Source: Propionibacteriaceae bacterium
GTDB lineage: Bacteria > Actinomycetota > Actinomycetes > Propionibacteriales > Propionibacteriaceae
Assembly (NCBI GenBank): GCA_003158895.1
Contig: PMLO01000030.1
Location: 1 to 11,541 of the forward strand
Length of the DNA stretch: 11,541 bases
Direction of reading: 5' to 3'
Shown: in pieces, positions 1 through 6,340 of the stretch
Layout of the letters: each line of letters starts with the position of its first letter
Numbering within the stretch: the first letter of the stretch is position 1
Translations under genes and position numbers: made by a program
Notes under the pieces: model-generated
The model's input: the letters and a program-made list of their open reading frames with translations, nothing else
Database searches by the model: none
What the model was told of the DNA's origin: nothing

Positions 1-1
1 G

Positions 2-499
2 CCGTGGAACCTGGGGAAGACGCAGCCGCTCGACTCGCTGCAGTTCTACTACCGCACCTGGGCCGCATTCACGCCCGAGAGCTGGACGCTCCTGATGGCG
101 GTCGAGCGCGACGGGGTCATGGTCGGCGCCCAGGACATGAAGTCCGAGAAGTTCGCCGTCGTCCGTCACGCGGAGACCGGGTCGTGGCTCGGGCTCGCCC
201 ACCAGGGGCGCGGCACGGGCACCCTCATGCGCCAGGCGATCCTCACGTTCGCCTTCGACAACCTCGGCGCCGTCGAGATGCGCTCCGGCGCCTGGGCCGA
301 TAACCCGAACTCTCACCGGGTGAGCGACAAGTGCGGCTACGTCCCGAACGGCTACCTGCTGCTGGACCGTCGGGGTGAGCGCGTGCGGCAGGACGAGTTC
401 GTCGTCACCCCGGAGACGTTCATCAGACCGCCGTACGAGGTCGTCGTCACAGGTGCCGAAGCGTTCCGGCGCGCCATCGGCCTGGACCAGACACCATGA
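2..499 (+). CDS. GNAT-family N-acetyltransferase, 5'-truncated
   Basis: This is the C-terminal 165 residues of an acetyltransferase that would move an acetyl group from acetyl-CoA to an amine. The frame is open from base 2 with no start, so the N-terminus lies outside the window. The acetyl-CoA pyrophosphate-binding signature (Q/R-x-x-G-x-G/A) is seen as HQGRGTGTLM (about visible residues 69-78). The downstream NPNSHRVSDKCGYVPNG segment is the Asn-x-x-Ser-x-Arg-x-x-x-Lys-x-Gly-(Y/F) pattern of RimJ/RimL-type GNATs, which act on protein N-termini or small molecules. The substrate cannot be told from this. The sequence ends cleanly at a TGA, and the next gene starts about 550 bp on. The family call is firm and the substrate is unknown. 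Confidence 0.85.
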   Translation, partial: PWNLGKTQPLDSLQFYYRTWAAFTPESWTLLMAVERDGVMVGAQDMKSEKFAVVRHAETGSWLGLAHQGRGTGTLMRQAILTFAFDNLGAVEMRSGAWADNPNSHRVSDKCGYVPNGYLLLDRRGERVRQDEFVVTPETFIRPPYEVVVTGAEAFRRAIGLDQTP

Positions 500-562
500 T
501 GTTCCGACCGAGCGTCACCAGCACCGACACCCGCGAGGTCGCAGGTTTCCACCCGCTTCCTG

Positions 563-621
563 TCGAGGGGCCACGACACGCCGCCGACCCGCCTGTACCG
601 ATGCACTTCCCGACCCCTCGA
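563..621. repeat. 59-bp repeat, copy 1
   Basis: This is the copy nearest the GNAT gene. Its ends TCGAGGGG and CCCCTCGA are perfect 8-bp inverted repeats, the best-matched termini of the four copies. Its central 19 bp show no obvious symmetry. Confidence 0.8.
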
Positions 622-644
622 CTGCCGACGTGCCCGAGCGCTCA

Positions 645-703
645 TCGAGAGGCCACGACGGGCCGGGTACGAGCTCGTACGACCGCACTTCCCGACTCCT
701 CGA
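645..703. repeat. 59-bp repeat, copy 2
   Basis: This copy has arms like copy 1, with two differences in the terminal stem. Its centre holds a perfect 14-bp palindrome, GTACGAGCTCGTAC (667-680), whose midpoint (673.5) almost coincides with the midpoint of the unit (674). This makes it the most strongly self-complementary copy. Confidence 0.8.
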
Positions 704-728
704 GGCCCCGACACCACCTGCCCGACCG

Positions 729-787
729 TCGAGGAGCCACGACGCGCCGGCAGCTGGTCCATGCCTGCGCACTTCCTGACCCCTCGA
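729..787. repeat. 59-bp repeat, copy 3
   Basis: Both arms are close to consensus. The terminal stem has one mismatch. A short GCAG (750-753) and CTGC (765-768) pair lies around the centre of the unit. Confidence 0.8.
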
Positions 788-845
788 CCATCGGGGCGCT
801 CATCGGCTGGCCCAGCCACCCTGCCCAGCTCCACAGGTCCCACGG

Positions 846-904
846 TCGAGAAGTCATGACACGCCGTCAGGTCTCGTCATGGGTTGCACCTCGTGGCCCC
901 TCGA
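846..904. repeat. 59-bp repeat, copy 4 (divergent)
   Basis: This is the most diverged copy and lies nearest the ACT-domain gene. The left arm contains the palindrome GTCATGAC (853-860). Read in reverse complement, the right arm gives TCGAGGGGCCACGAGGTGC. That combines the left-arm core (CCACGA) with the right-arm end (GTGC), which suggests the two arms derive from one ancestral inverted sequence. Confidence 0.75.
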
Positions 905-1052
905 TGAGTGAGCCCAGACCGTGACGCGCGGACCGGCTGAACGTGTCGCGGAGATTACGGTCGGGAAACGTTCGCTGACGCGAGCCGCCTATCGGGCCCA
1001 GAGAGTGGGAATTGCCGCGGATTTCGGCCCTGCGTACTCCAAGATGGGGCCC

Positions 1053-1679
1053 ATGTTGCTGCTGCGAGTCCAGCTCCCCGACCGGCCAGGGTCCCTTGGC
1101 GCGGTCGCGTCGGCACTCGGCAGTGTGGGCGCCGACATCCACGCGGTGGAGATCATCGACCGGGGCCTCGACTACGCCATCGACGACTTCATGCTCAATC
1201 TGCCGCAGTCCGTGCTGCCCGAGAACCTGCTCAGCGCGTGCGCCATGGTCGAGGGCGTCAAGGTCCTCTGGGTGTCTCACTACCACTCCGACTGGGGTGT
1301 CGAGTCCGACATCGCGACGCTCAACCGGATGGCCAGCGAGCCGAAGCGTGCCGGACAAATCCTCACCGAGGAGTCACCGATCGTGTTCCACTCGACGTGG
1401 GCGATCCTCGTCGATGTGACGGCCGGATCGGTGCTGTCGAGCAGCTCGATGGCGCCCGAGATCGACGGCGCCGAGCTCTCGGCCTTCGGGACGATGGACT
1501 CGACGTACGCCACCGAACTCGCCGCGGAGTGGCAGCCGGGCTGGGGTGACACCCTCATCGCGGTCGCAGCGCTGCCGGGCGGGCGAGCGATCGTCATCGG
1601 CCGCAACGGCGGACCGGCGTACCTTCCTGTCGAGCTCGTACGGCTGCAGCACCTGGCGACGCTCGCCGGCGCCCGCTGA
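1053..1679 (+). CDS. ACT-domain amino-acid-binding protein
   Basis: This 208-residue protein begins with an ACT domain, a fold that usually binds an amino acid and regulates a partner or the protein's own activity. Residues 1-75 contain the hallmark LPDRPGSLGAVASALGSVGA loop and helix, with the glycines that form the ligand site. The C-terminal half (about 105-208) is beta-rich and ends RAIVIGRNGGPAYLPVELVR, which faintly resembles the last strand and helix of GAF sensor domains; that is a guess. I chose ATG 1053 because the ACT strand starts there; ATG 1044 adds only three residues, and the open frame further upstream is not part of the fold. From memory, Mycobacterium has a similar ACT protein (Rv3013) in the same orientation next to ligA. 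The ligand is unknown. Confidence 0.85.
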   Translation: MLLLRVQLPDRPGSLGAVASALGSVGADIHAVEIIDRGLDYAIDDFMLNLPQSVLPENLLSACAMVEGVKVLWVSHYHSDWGVESDIATLNRMASEPKRAGQILTEESPIVFHSTWAILVDVTAGSVLSSSSMAPEIDGAELSAFGTMDSTYATELAAEWQPGWGDTLIAVAALPGGRAIVIGRNGGPAYLPVELVRLQHLATLAGAR

Positions 1680-1746
1680 GCCTCTGCGGCTGACGTCAGC
1701 TGCTCTGGCGGTTCCGCTGCTGATGGGGCCGTGAACGTGCCCCGGT

Positions 1747-1752
1747 TAGCAT
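1747..1752 (+). promoter_or_regulatory. Candidate -10 element
   Basis: TAGCAT lies 9 bases before the ATG at 1762, within the short gap after the ACT gene. A transcript starting 6-8 bases downstream would have almost no leader. No good -35 is visible. A perfect 10-bp palindrome, CTGACGTCAG (1690-1699), lies about 47 bp upstream and could be a regulator site. Confidence 0.35.
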
Positions 1753-1761
1753 CGGTAGGCG

Positions 1762-2880
1762 ATGACTGAGACCTTGCCACTGTCGGCCCAACTGTCGGCG
1801 GCCTTCGTCGCGCTGGCAATCGAGATCGACAACGCTGCGGAGCTGGACATCGCGCACCGTACGACTGCCGAGGGACCCGGCGGTCACGGCGCCGTGTGGC
1901 TGGCCTCGATCGCTATGTGGTTCTCGGCGATCCGGGCACTGTCCGACGCCGACGAGCTCACTGTGGCCGAGCTTCGTCAGCGCACTGGGTTGGACACGAA
2001 CGTCGACGGGCTGCGCCGGTGGGGCTACGCCACGCTCAACGGGGTCGGGCACCCGCTCGACGCACGCCCGCGACCGATCCCCGCACCGAGTTCGGTGCTG
2101 CACCTGACGGCCCGTGGTCGGGATGCTGCGGCCATATGGGCCCCACTGCCGGCCGAGATCGAGCGGCGCTGGCGGGAGCGGTTCGGTGGCACGACGATCG
2201 ATGAACTTCGGTCCGCGCTCGTGGCTGTCACGCAGGTGGAGAAGCGGAAGCTCCCCGACTACCTGCCCATCCTGACGTTCGGGCTGCGGGCGGAGCATCC
2301 ACAGAAACCATGGAGCACTTCGGCGCGCTCTGCCGCCGATGCCGGTACGGACGCGTCGCTGCCATTGGTCAGCCTGCTGGCGCGCGCGCTGCTCAGCCTC
2401 ACGCTGGACTACGAGGCCACCGCCCAGCTGGCGCTGCCCGTGTGGGCAAACGGTCTGCGCCTGCTTTCCCCGCTGCCCGTGCCGGTACGCGACCTGGCCG
2501 CCCGAGCGGGCGTGGGGAAGGAAGCCATGGCGATGGTCCTCAAGCAGGTGGAAGGGGCCGGTTGCGCCGAGACCACGCCTGTTCCCGGGGGACGAGGCAA
2601 GCAGATCGGGCTCACATCTGTCGGCCAGCGCGCCCTGTCAGTCGCGGAGATCCGTGTCGCCGAGCTGAACCACGGTTGGGGTAGCTGCACCGAGTCCCAG
2701 GCCGACGCGCTGCGCGCCGCTCTCGGACCGCTGATCGGTGATGGCACCCGGTCGGGCTCGGCGTTGTTCGACGGCCTCGAGCCGGGAGTCGCGAACTGGC
2801 GAGTCGGCAGCCGGCCAGCCGAGCATCTTCCCTGGTACCCGCTCGTCCTTCACCGCGGCGGTTACCCGGACGGCAGTTGA
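1762..2880 (+). CDS. Tandem winged-helix (MarR-like) protein
   Basis: This 372-residue protein appears to hold two related winged-helix halves. Half 1 spans about residues 8-157, with VAELRQRTGLDTNVDGLRRW as the helix-turn-helix and LTARGRDAA as the wing-end segment. Half 2 spans about 202-320, with VRDLAARAGVGKEAMAMVLK and then LTSVGQRAL. The opening helices also match (ALAIEIDNAAEL against SLTLDYEATAQL), as do the ends (DELRSAL against DALRAAL). Such architecture fits a DNA-binding regulator acting as a built-in dimer. I recall uncharacterised actinobacterial proteins of this type, but no known target. The ATG at 1762 is the first start after the candidate -10. The gene ends 7 bp from the convergent small membrane protein gene, which leaves no room for a separate terminator. 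Confidence 0.75.
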   Translation: MTETLPLSAQLSAAFVALAIEIDNAAELDIAHRTTAEGPGGHGAVWLASIAMWFSAIRALSDADELTVAELRQRTGLDTNVDGLRRWGYATLNGVGHPLDARPRPIPAPSSVLHLTARGRDAAAIWAPLPAEIERRWRERFGGTTIDELRSALVAVTQVEKRKLPDYLPILTFGLRAEHPQKPWSTSARSAADAGTDASLPLVSLLARALLSLTLDYEATAQLALPVWANGLRLLSPLPVPVRDLAARAGVGKEAMAMVLKQVEGAGCAETTPVPGGRGKQIGLTSVGQRALSVAEIRVAELNHGWGSCTESQADALRAALGPLIGDGTRSGSALFDGLEPGVANWRVGSRPAEHLPWYPLVLHRGGYPDGS

Positions 2881-2887
2881 TTCGACG

Positions 2888-3103
2888 TCAGCTGCCGTTG
2901 AGCTTGGTGAACACCCAGTAGCCGAGTCCGAACAGGGCACTCGCGGCGACGAGGAAAGCCAGCGACACCCACAGGCGCGCCCACTTCTTCGCACGTGTCG
3001 AGGGCACGCGGATGGGGCCCCACTCGCCGATCCTGGGCTGCGCCCGGGCGGGGACGTGCGCGTTCAGATCGAGGTCGGTAAAGACTCGTCGGGCCACGAC
3101 CAC
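2888..3103 (-). CDS. Small single-pass membrane protein
   Basis: This is a 71-residue protein with a polar, basic N-terminal half and one membrane segment near the C-terminus (about residues 43-66, WARLWVSLAFLVAASALFG onward), followed by a short tail ending in Asn-Gly-Ser. The basic KKWAR before the segment suggests the N-terminus is inside. It is transcribed in the same direction as ligA and begins 39 bp beyond the ligA stop. The start may be GTG 3103 or, two codons later, GTG 3097, which lies exactly where transcription would start from a TACTCT hexamer. I recognise no family or function. Codon use and the clear hydrophobic helix support it as real, but it is short. Confidence 0.55.
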   Translation of the reverse strand: MVVARRVFTDLDLNAHVPARAQPRIGEWGPIRVPSTRAKKWARLWVSLAFLVAASALFGLGYWVFTKLNGS

Positions 3104-3104
3104 C

Positions 3105-3110
3105 AGAGTA
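3105..3110 (-). promoter_or_regulatory. Candidate -10 for the small membrane protein
   Basis: On the minus strand this reads TACTCT. Seven bases separate it from the GTG at 3097, so a transcript from here could begin at that codon and be leaderless. It lies in the short gap after ligA, so the small gene could be expressed independently of ligA. No clear -35 is seen. Confidence 0.35.
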
Positions 3111-3142
3111 CGGGCTCGGTCCAGCGGGTCCCGACGATCTGC

Positions 3143-5275
3143 CTACTCCGAACGCGCCAGCCCTGATGCCGCCTCGACACCGTCGGCCAGCAGGGCCTCG
3201 AACCCCGCCGCGTCAAGGATCGGACGCTTCAGCGCCACGGCCTTGTCGTACTTCGACCCCGCGTTGTCTCCGACCACCACGAAGTCCGTGCCCTTGGAGA
3301 CCGAGCCCACCGCCTTGCCGCCACGGGCGACGATCGCATCCGTGGCACCGTCGCGGGTGTAGCCGGGCAGCGACCCCGTCACGACGATGGTCAGTCCCTC
3401 GAGCGTCTGCGGCAGCTGCTCGGCGGGTTCCGCAGCTTCAGTCGGAAGCATCGCGCCGGCCTCCTGCCACTTCCGTACGATCTCGCGGTGCCAGTCGACC
3501 GCGAACCACTCGCGGATGGACGTCGCGAGGATCGAGCCGAGGCCGGGCACACCGGACAGCTCCTCATCCGTGGCCGACTGCAGCGCGTCGATGTCGGGGA
3601 AGACCGCCGCGACATCGGGGGCCACGCCCTTGCCGATGTGGCGGATCGACAGCGCGACGAGGAACCGGGCGAACGGCTTCGTCTTGGCCGCCTCGAGCTC
3701 GCTGAGCAGCCTGGTGCCGTTGGCTGACAGAACCGTCGCCGGCTCGCCGCCCTTACCAGCGCGGGTGAAGAACGGGCTGCGCAGCAAGTCGTCTTCGGTG
3801 AGCGAGAACAGGTCCCCCTCGTCGGTGACCAGGCCGGCCTCCAAGAGCGCCTGACCCGCCTTCCAGCCCAACACTTCGATGTCGAGCGCTTGTCGCGACG
3901 CGAGGTGGAAGAGCCGTTCGGTGAGCTGGGAGGGACAGGACCGCTGGTTGGGACAGCGGATGTCGGCGTCACCCTCCTTCTCCGGACGCAGCTCGGTGCC
4001 GCACGACGGGCAGTGCGTCGGCATCACGAACGCCCGCTCGGTGCCGTCGCGCAGGGCGACCACTGGCCCGAGGACCTCGGGGATGACATCGCCGGCCTTG
4101 CGCAGCACAACCGTGTCGCCGATGAGCACGCCCTTGCGCCTCACCTCCGAGGCGTTGTGCAGGGTCGCCTGCGACACGGTGCTGCCCGCGACGACAACGG
4201 GCGTCATCACGGCGAACGGCGTCACCCGTCCCGTACGTCCCACGTTGACCGCGATGTCCAGCAGCTTCGTGGTCACCTCGATGGGCGGGTACTTGTACGC
4301 GACCGCCCAGCGGGGCGCTCGCGACGTGGCCCCCAGCTCGTCCTGCAGCCGACGATCGTCGAGCTTGACCACGACGCCGTCCATCTCGTGGGTGAACGTA
4401 TGACGTCGCTCGCCGGCCGAGGCGATGAATGCCCAGACATCGTCGATCGTCACGCATTTCGTGGTCTCCGTGCTGGTCGGCAGCCCCCACCCGCGCAACA
4501 ACTCGTACGCCTCGCTCAACGTGGAGATCTCCACTCCCGTCGCCTCTCCCAACCCGTGGCACAGGAACGACAGAGGGCGCGTTGCGGTGACCCTCGGGTC
4601 CTTCTGCCGCAGCGAGCCGGCAGCGGCGTTGCGGGGGTTCGCGAACGGCGGCTTGCCCGCTTCGACGAGCGACGCGTTGAGCTCGGCGAAGGCGGCCACG
4701 GGGAGGAAGACCTCGCCACGCACCTCCAGCACGTCCGGAGCCTCACCCGTCAACTGGGCAGGGATCGCCGAGATCGTCCGCACATTCGTGGTGACGTCCT
4801 CACCGGTGCGCCCGTCGCCACGGGTCGCGGCCCGGATCAGCCGACCCTTCTCGTACACGAGGTCGAGCGCGAGCCCGTCGATCTTCAGCTCGCAGAGGTA
4901 GCCGGACGCGGCGATGACATCGGCGCCCGCCTCCCGTACAGCGCGCGCGTTCCACGCGTCGAGCTCCGCGCGGTCGAACGCGTTGTCAAGGCTCATCATC
5001 GGCTGCAGGTGGGCGACGGGCGCGAACGTCGTCGCGGGGGCCCCGCCCACGTGCTGGGTCGGCGAGTCCGGCGTGCGCAGCTCGGGGTGCTCGTCCTCGA
5101 GCGCCTCCAGCTCACGCATGAGGCGGTCGAAGTCGCCGTCAGAGATCGTCGGCGCATCGAGCACGTAGTAGCGCCAGCGGTGGTCGGTGAGCGTCTGCGC
5201 CAGCTCGGCGTGGCGCTGGATGGCCGACACAGGCGGGTCGGTCGGCGAGTTCTCAATGTGTGCCACGAGACCCAT
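3143..5275 (-). CDS. ligA: NAD-dependent DNA ligase LigA
   Basis: LigA seals nicks in duplex DNA during replication and repair, using NAD+ to adenylate itself. The 710-residue protein is full length for the family. Visible domains are: an N-terminal Ia segment with the RWRYYVLD motif (34-41); the nucleotidyltransferase domain with catalytic Lys131 in KIDG and the RGDGRTGEDVT motif (152-162); an OB fold around NVGRTGRVTPFA (344-355); a Cys4 zinc finger (Cys422, 425, 441, 447); helix-hairpin-helix repeats (about 540-595); and a C-terminal BRCT domain (about 622-700) with the TGSLPG motif. All key residues are present. It starts at ATG 5275, only 28 bp after the MetE-like gene, with no obvious Shine-Dalgarno sequence, so it is probably co-transcribed with that gene. 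It should be essential for growth. Confidence 0.97.
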   Translation of the reverse strand: MGLVAHIENSPTDPPVSAIQRHAELAQTLTDHRWRYYVLDAPTISDGDFDRLMRELEALEDEHPELRTPDSPTQHVGGAPATTFAPVAHLQPMMSLDNAFDRAELDAWNARAVREAGADVIAASGYLCELKIDGLALDLVYEKGRLIRAATRGDGRTGEDVTTNVRTISAIPAQLTGEAPDVLEVRGEVFLPVAAFAELNASLVEAGKPPFANPRNAAAGSLRQKDPRVTATRPLSFLCHGLGEATGVEISTLSEAYELLRGWGLPTSTETTKCVTIDDVWAFIASAGERRHTFTHEMDGVVVKLDDRRLQDELGATSRAPRWAVAYKYPPIEVTTKLLDIAVNVGRTGRVTPFAVMTPVVVAGSTVSQATLHNASEVRRKGVLIGDTVVLRKAGDVIPEVLGPVVALRDGTERAFVMPTHCPSCGTELRPEKEGDADIRCPNQRSCPSQLTERLFHLASRQALDIEVLGWKAGQALLEAGLVTDEGDLFSLTEDDLLRSPFFTRAGKGGEPATVLSANGTRLLSELEAAKTKPFARFLVALSIRHIGKGVAPDVAAVFPDIDALQSATDEELSGVPGLGSILATSIREWFAVDWHREIVRKWQEAGAMLPTEAAEPAEQLPQTLEGLTIVVTGSLPGYTRDGATDAIVARGGKAVGSVSKGTDFVVVGDNAGSKYDKAVALKRPILDAAGFEALLADGVEAASGLARSE

Positions 5276-5303
5276 CTAAGCAGCGACCACCGACACCGCG
5301 GAC

Positions 5304-6284
5304 CTAGGAGAACAGGCGTTCTTCCACCAGACCGCATGCCTCGCGGAGCGTCCGTGCGACGCGGACTGCGGCTGCCGGTGTGAACGACGCGAGGCCGCAG
5401 GCGGGAGTCAGGGTGAGGTGCCCGGCGAGCCGGCCGCCGAGCTCGAGAGGCCGCAGCCAGTCGAGCGTACGGGTCACGACCTGGTCGGTCGTGGGCACGT
5501 TGGCGCCGGGCGACGTGGACACGATGCCCAGCCAGAGGTCGCCGCCGCCGTCCACGTGCTCCGCCAGCAGGTCGACATCCCCGGGCAGGTCGGCATCCAC
5601 GGCCAGCGCTCGTACGCCTGCGTCCATGAGCGTCCGCCACGGAGCAGGCGCGCAGCTGTGGACCACCAGACCCGACGACGACGCGTCGAGCGACGCCAGG
5701 TCGCGGTACGCCCGTCCGTACTCCTCCGCGTCGACCGGCGGGCACTGTCGCAGGCCGCTCGCCGACCGGATCGCGCCATCGGCGACAGCGCCGAGCGCGG
5801 GTTCGTCGAGCTGAAGCACCGGCTGCGCTCCCGGCACCAGCGCCCGCACGCGCGCTACGAGCTCCTCGACAGCGGCCAGATGCGCCTGGACGAGGTCGCG
5901 CCGAGCTCCGGGATCGACGACCATCGGCTCGCCGCGTGCCAGGTCCACAGAAGCGAGCAGCGTGTACGGACCAGCCAACGACACCTTGAGCGGGCCGACG
6001 TACGCCTCGAGCACCTCGGCGAGGACATCGAGGTCGTCCCGCAGCATCGCCCTGGCGCGCCGCTGCTCCTGTCCGTACGCGGCGGCGACGCGCCATCGGC
6101 TCGTACCGCGCTCCATGCCGATCTCGAGCAGTCCGAGGGCACGTCCGATCATTTCAGCCCCGGGTCCTCGCCCTGGAAGCTCCGGGAGGTACGGCAGGTT
6201 CCACAGCTCCGTGGACTCCCGTACGGCCTCGTCGATACGCATCATGGGCCATGAGCCGATGCCGGTCGCTGGGAGTCCTTTCAT
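5304..6284 (-). CDS. MetE-like (cobalamin-independent methionine synthase C-domain) protein
   Basis: This 326-residue protein resembles the C-terminal catalytic barrel of cobalamin-independent methionine synthase but lacks the MetE N-terminal half. It keeps the zinc-ligand pattern: His209 and Cys211 in VVHSCAP and Cys296 in LTPACGL. An Asp (230 or 232) lies where MetE has a Glu. LQLDEPAL (157-164) is the conserved substrate-site strand. Members of this group presumably transfer methyl or handle thiols by zinc activation, but whether this one makes methionine is unknown. I chose ATG 6284 because GLPATGIGSWP right after it is the family's usual beginning and a TACGAT hexamer sits 6 bases upstream; ATG 6329 adds 15 unrelated residues. 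It leads the ligA unit. Mycobacterium Rv3015c, from memory, holds the same position beside ligA. Confidence 0.85.
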   Translation of the reverse strand: MKGLPATGIGSWPMMRIDEAVRESTELWNLPYLPELPGRGPGAEMIGRALGLLEIGMERGTSRWRVAAAYGQEQRRARAMLRDDLDVLAEVLEAYVGPLKVSLAGPYTLLASVDLARGEPMVVDPGARRDLVQAHLAAVEELVARVRALVPGAQPVLQLDEPALGAVADGAIRSASGLRQCPPVDAEEYGRAYRDLASLDASSSGLVVHSCAPAPWRTLMDAGVRALAVDADLPGDVDLLAEHVDGGGDLWLGIVSTSPGANVPTTDQVVTRTLDWLRPLELGGRLAGHLTLTPACGLASFTPAAAVRVARTLREACGLVEERLFS

Positions 6285-6290
6285 GCACGG

Positions 6291-6296
6291 ATCGTA
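6291..6296 (-). promoter_or_regulatory. Candidate -10 for MetE-like/ligA unit
   Basis: On the minus strand this reads TACGAT, close to the TAnnAT consensus. Six bases lie between it and ATG 6284, so the predicted transcript would begin at the start codon (leaderless). It lies in the 56-bp divergent gap shared with the gene at 6341. No clear -35 is present. Confidence 0.5.
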
Positions 6297-6329
6297 TGGC
6301 CGCCGCAATGGATAACCTGGGTCAGCCAT

Positions 6330-6335
6330 AGGAGG
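6330..6335 (+). promoter_or_regulatory. Strong ribosome binding site
   Basis: AGGAGG is followed by five bases (TGATG) and then ATG at 6341. Two other in-frame starts (GTG 6335 and ATG 6338) overlap or crowd this site, so it decides in favour of 6341. Confidence 0.75.
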
Positions 6336-6340
6336 TGATG

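Larger units (their letters stand above)
563..904. repeat. Array of four 59-bp inverted-end repeats
   Basis: There are four ungapped 59-bp units at 563-621, 645-703, 729-787 and 846-904, separated by 23, 25 and 58 bp. Each begins with a left arm of consensus TCGAGRRGCCACGACRCGCC (plus G) and ends with a right arm of consensus GCACTTCCYGACCCCTCGA. The 19 bp between the arms are unrelated from copy to copy. Fifteen of the 21 left-arm positions are invariant, and all but one of the variable ones are G/A or C/T changes. The outer ends are inverted (TCGAGRRG against CCCCTCGA), so each unit could fold with an 8-bp terminal stem. This looks like a REP/BIME-type dispersed palindromic element, but I do not recognise a named family. 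Confidence 0.85.
500..1052. other. Long non-coding interval with repeat array
   Basis: I support no gene in these 553 bp. Open frames exist on both strands, but they are the usual by-product of high GC and their translations match no family I know. On the minus strand, Arg/Val/Ala/Pro peptides of the type RRVVAPR recur only because the underlying 59-bp repeats recur. Bases 563-904 hold four copies of that repeat, described separately. Bases 905-1052 lead into the ACT-domain gene. A TACGGT hexamer (956-961) could be a -10 element for it, but I see no convincing -35. The ACT frame remains open back to a GTG at 921, but that extension falls outside the ACT fold. Confidence 0.7.

Noticed and set aside
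563..904. Integron attC sites ('59-base elements')
   Set aside because: The 59-bp length is a coincidence. The arms lack the GTTRRRY and RYYYAAC core sites, no cassette genes lie between units, and no integrase is in the window.
563..904. CRISPR array
   Set aside because: Conserved arms of two different sequences surround a 19-bp variable core, and inter-unit spacers differ in length (23, 25, 58 bp). There are only four diverged copies and no cas genes.
496..924. A 142-codon gene in the repeat region (+ strand), and minus-strand frames such as 843-352
   Set aside because: The reading is dominated by the repeats and by Arg/Pro/His runs from off-frame GC-rich DNA. No family, no convincing ribosome site, and several frames are equally open.
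921..1052. N-terminal extension of the ACT protein from GTG 921
   Set aside because: The extra 44 residues precede the first ACT strand, have no fold or motif I recognise, and GTG 921 has no ribosome site.
3890..5383. 497-codon plus-strand frame opposite ligA
   Set aside because: It lies antisense to ligA, whose domains are all intact. The translation is Arg/Asp/His/Val-rich and resembles no protein.
6285..6329. Start of the MetE-like protein at ATG 6329
   Set aside because: It would add 15 residues unlike the family and bury the TACGAT element inside the gene; ATG 6284 begins right at the conserved GIGSWP region.
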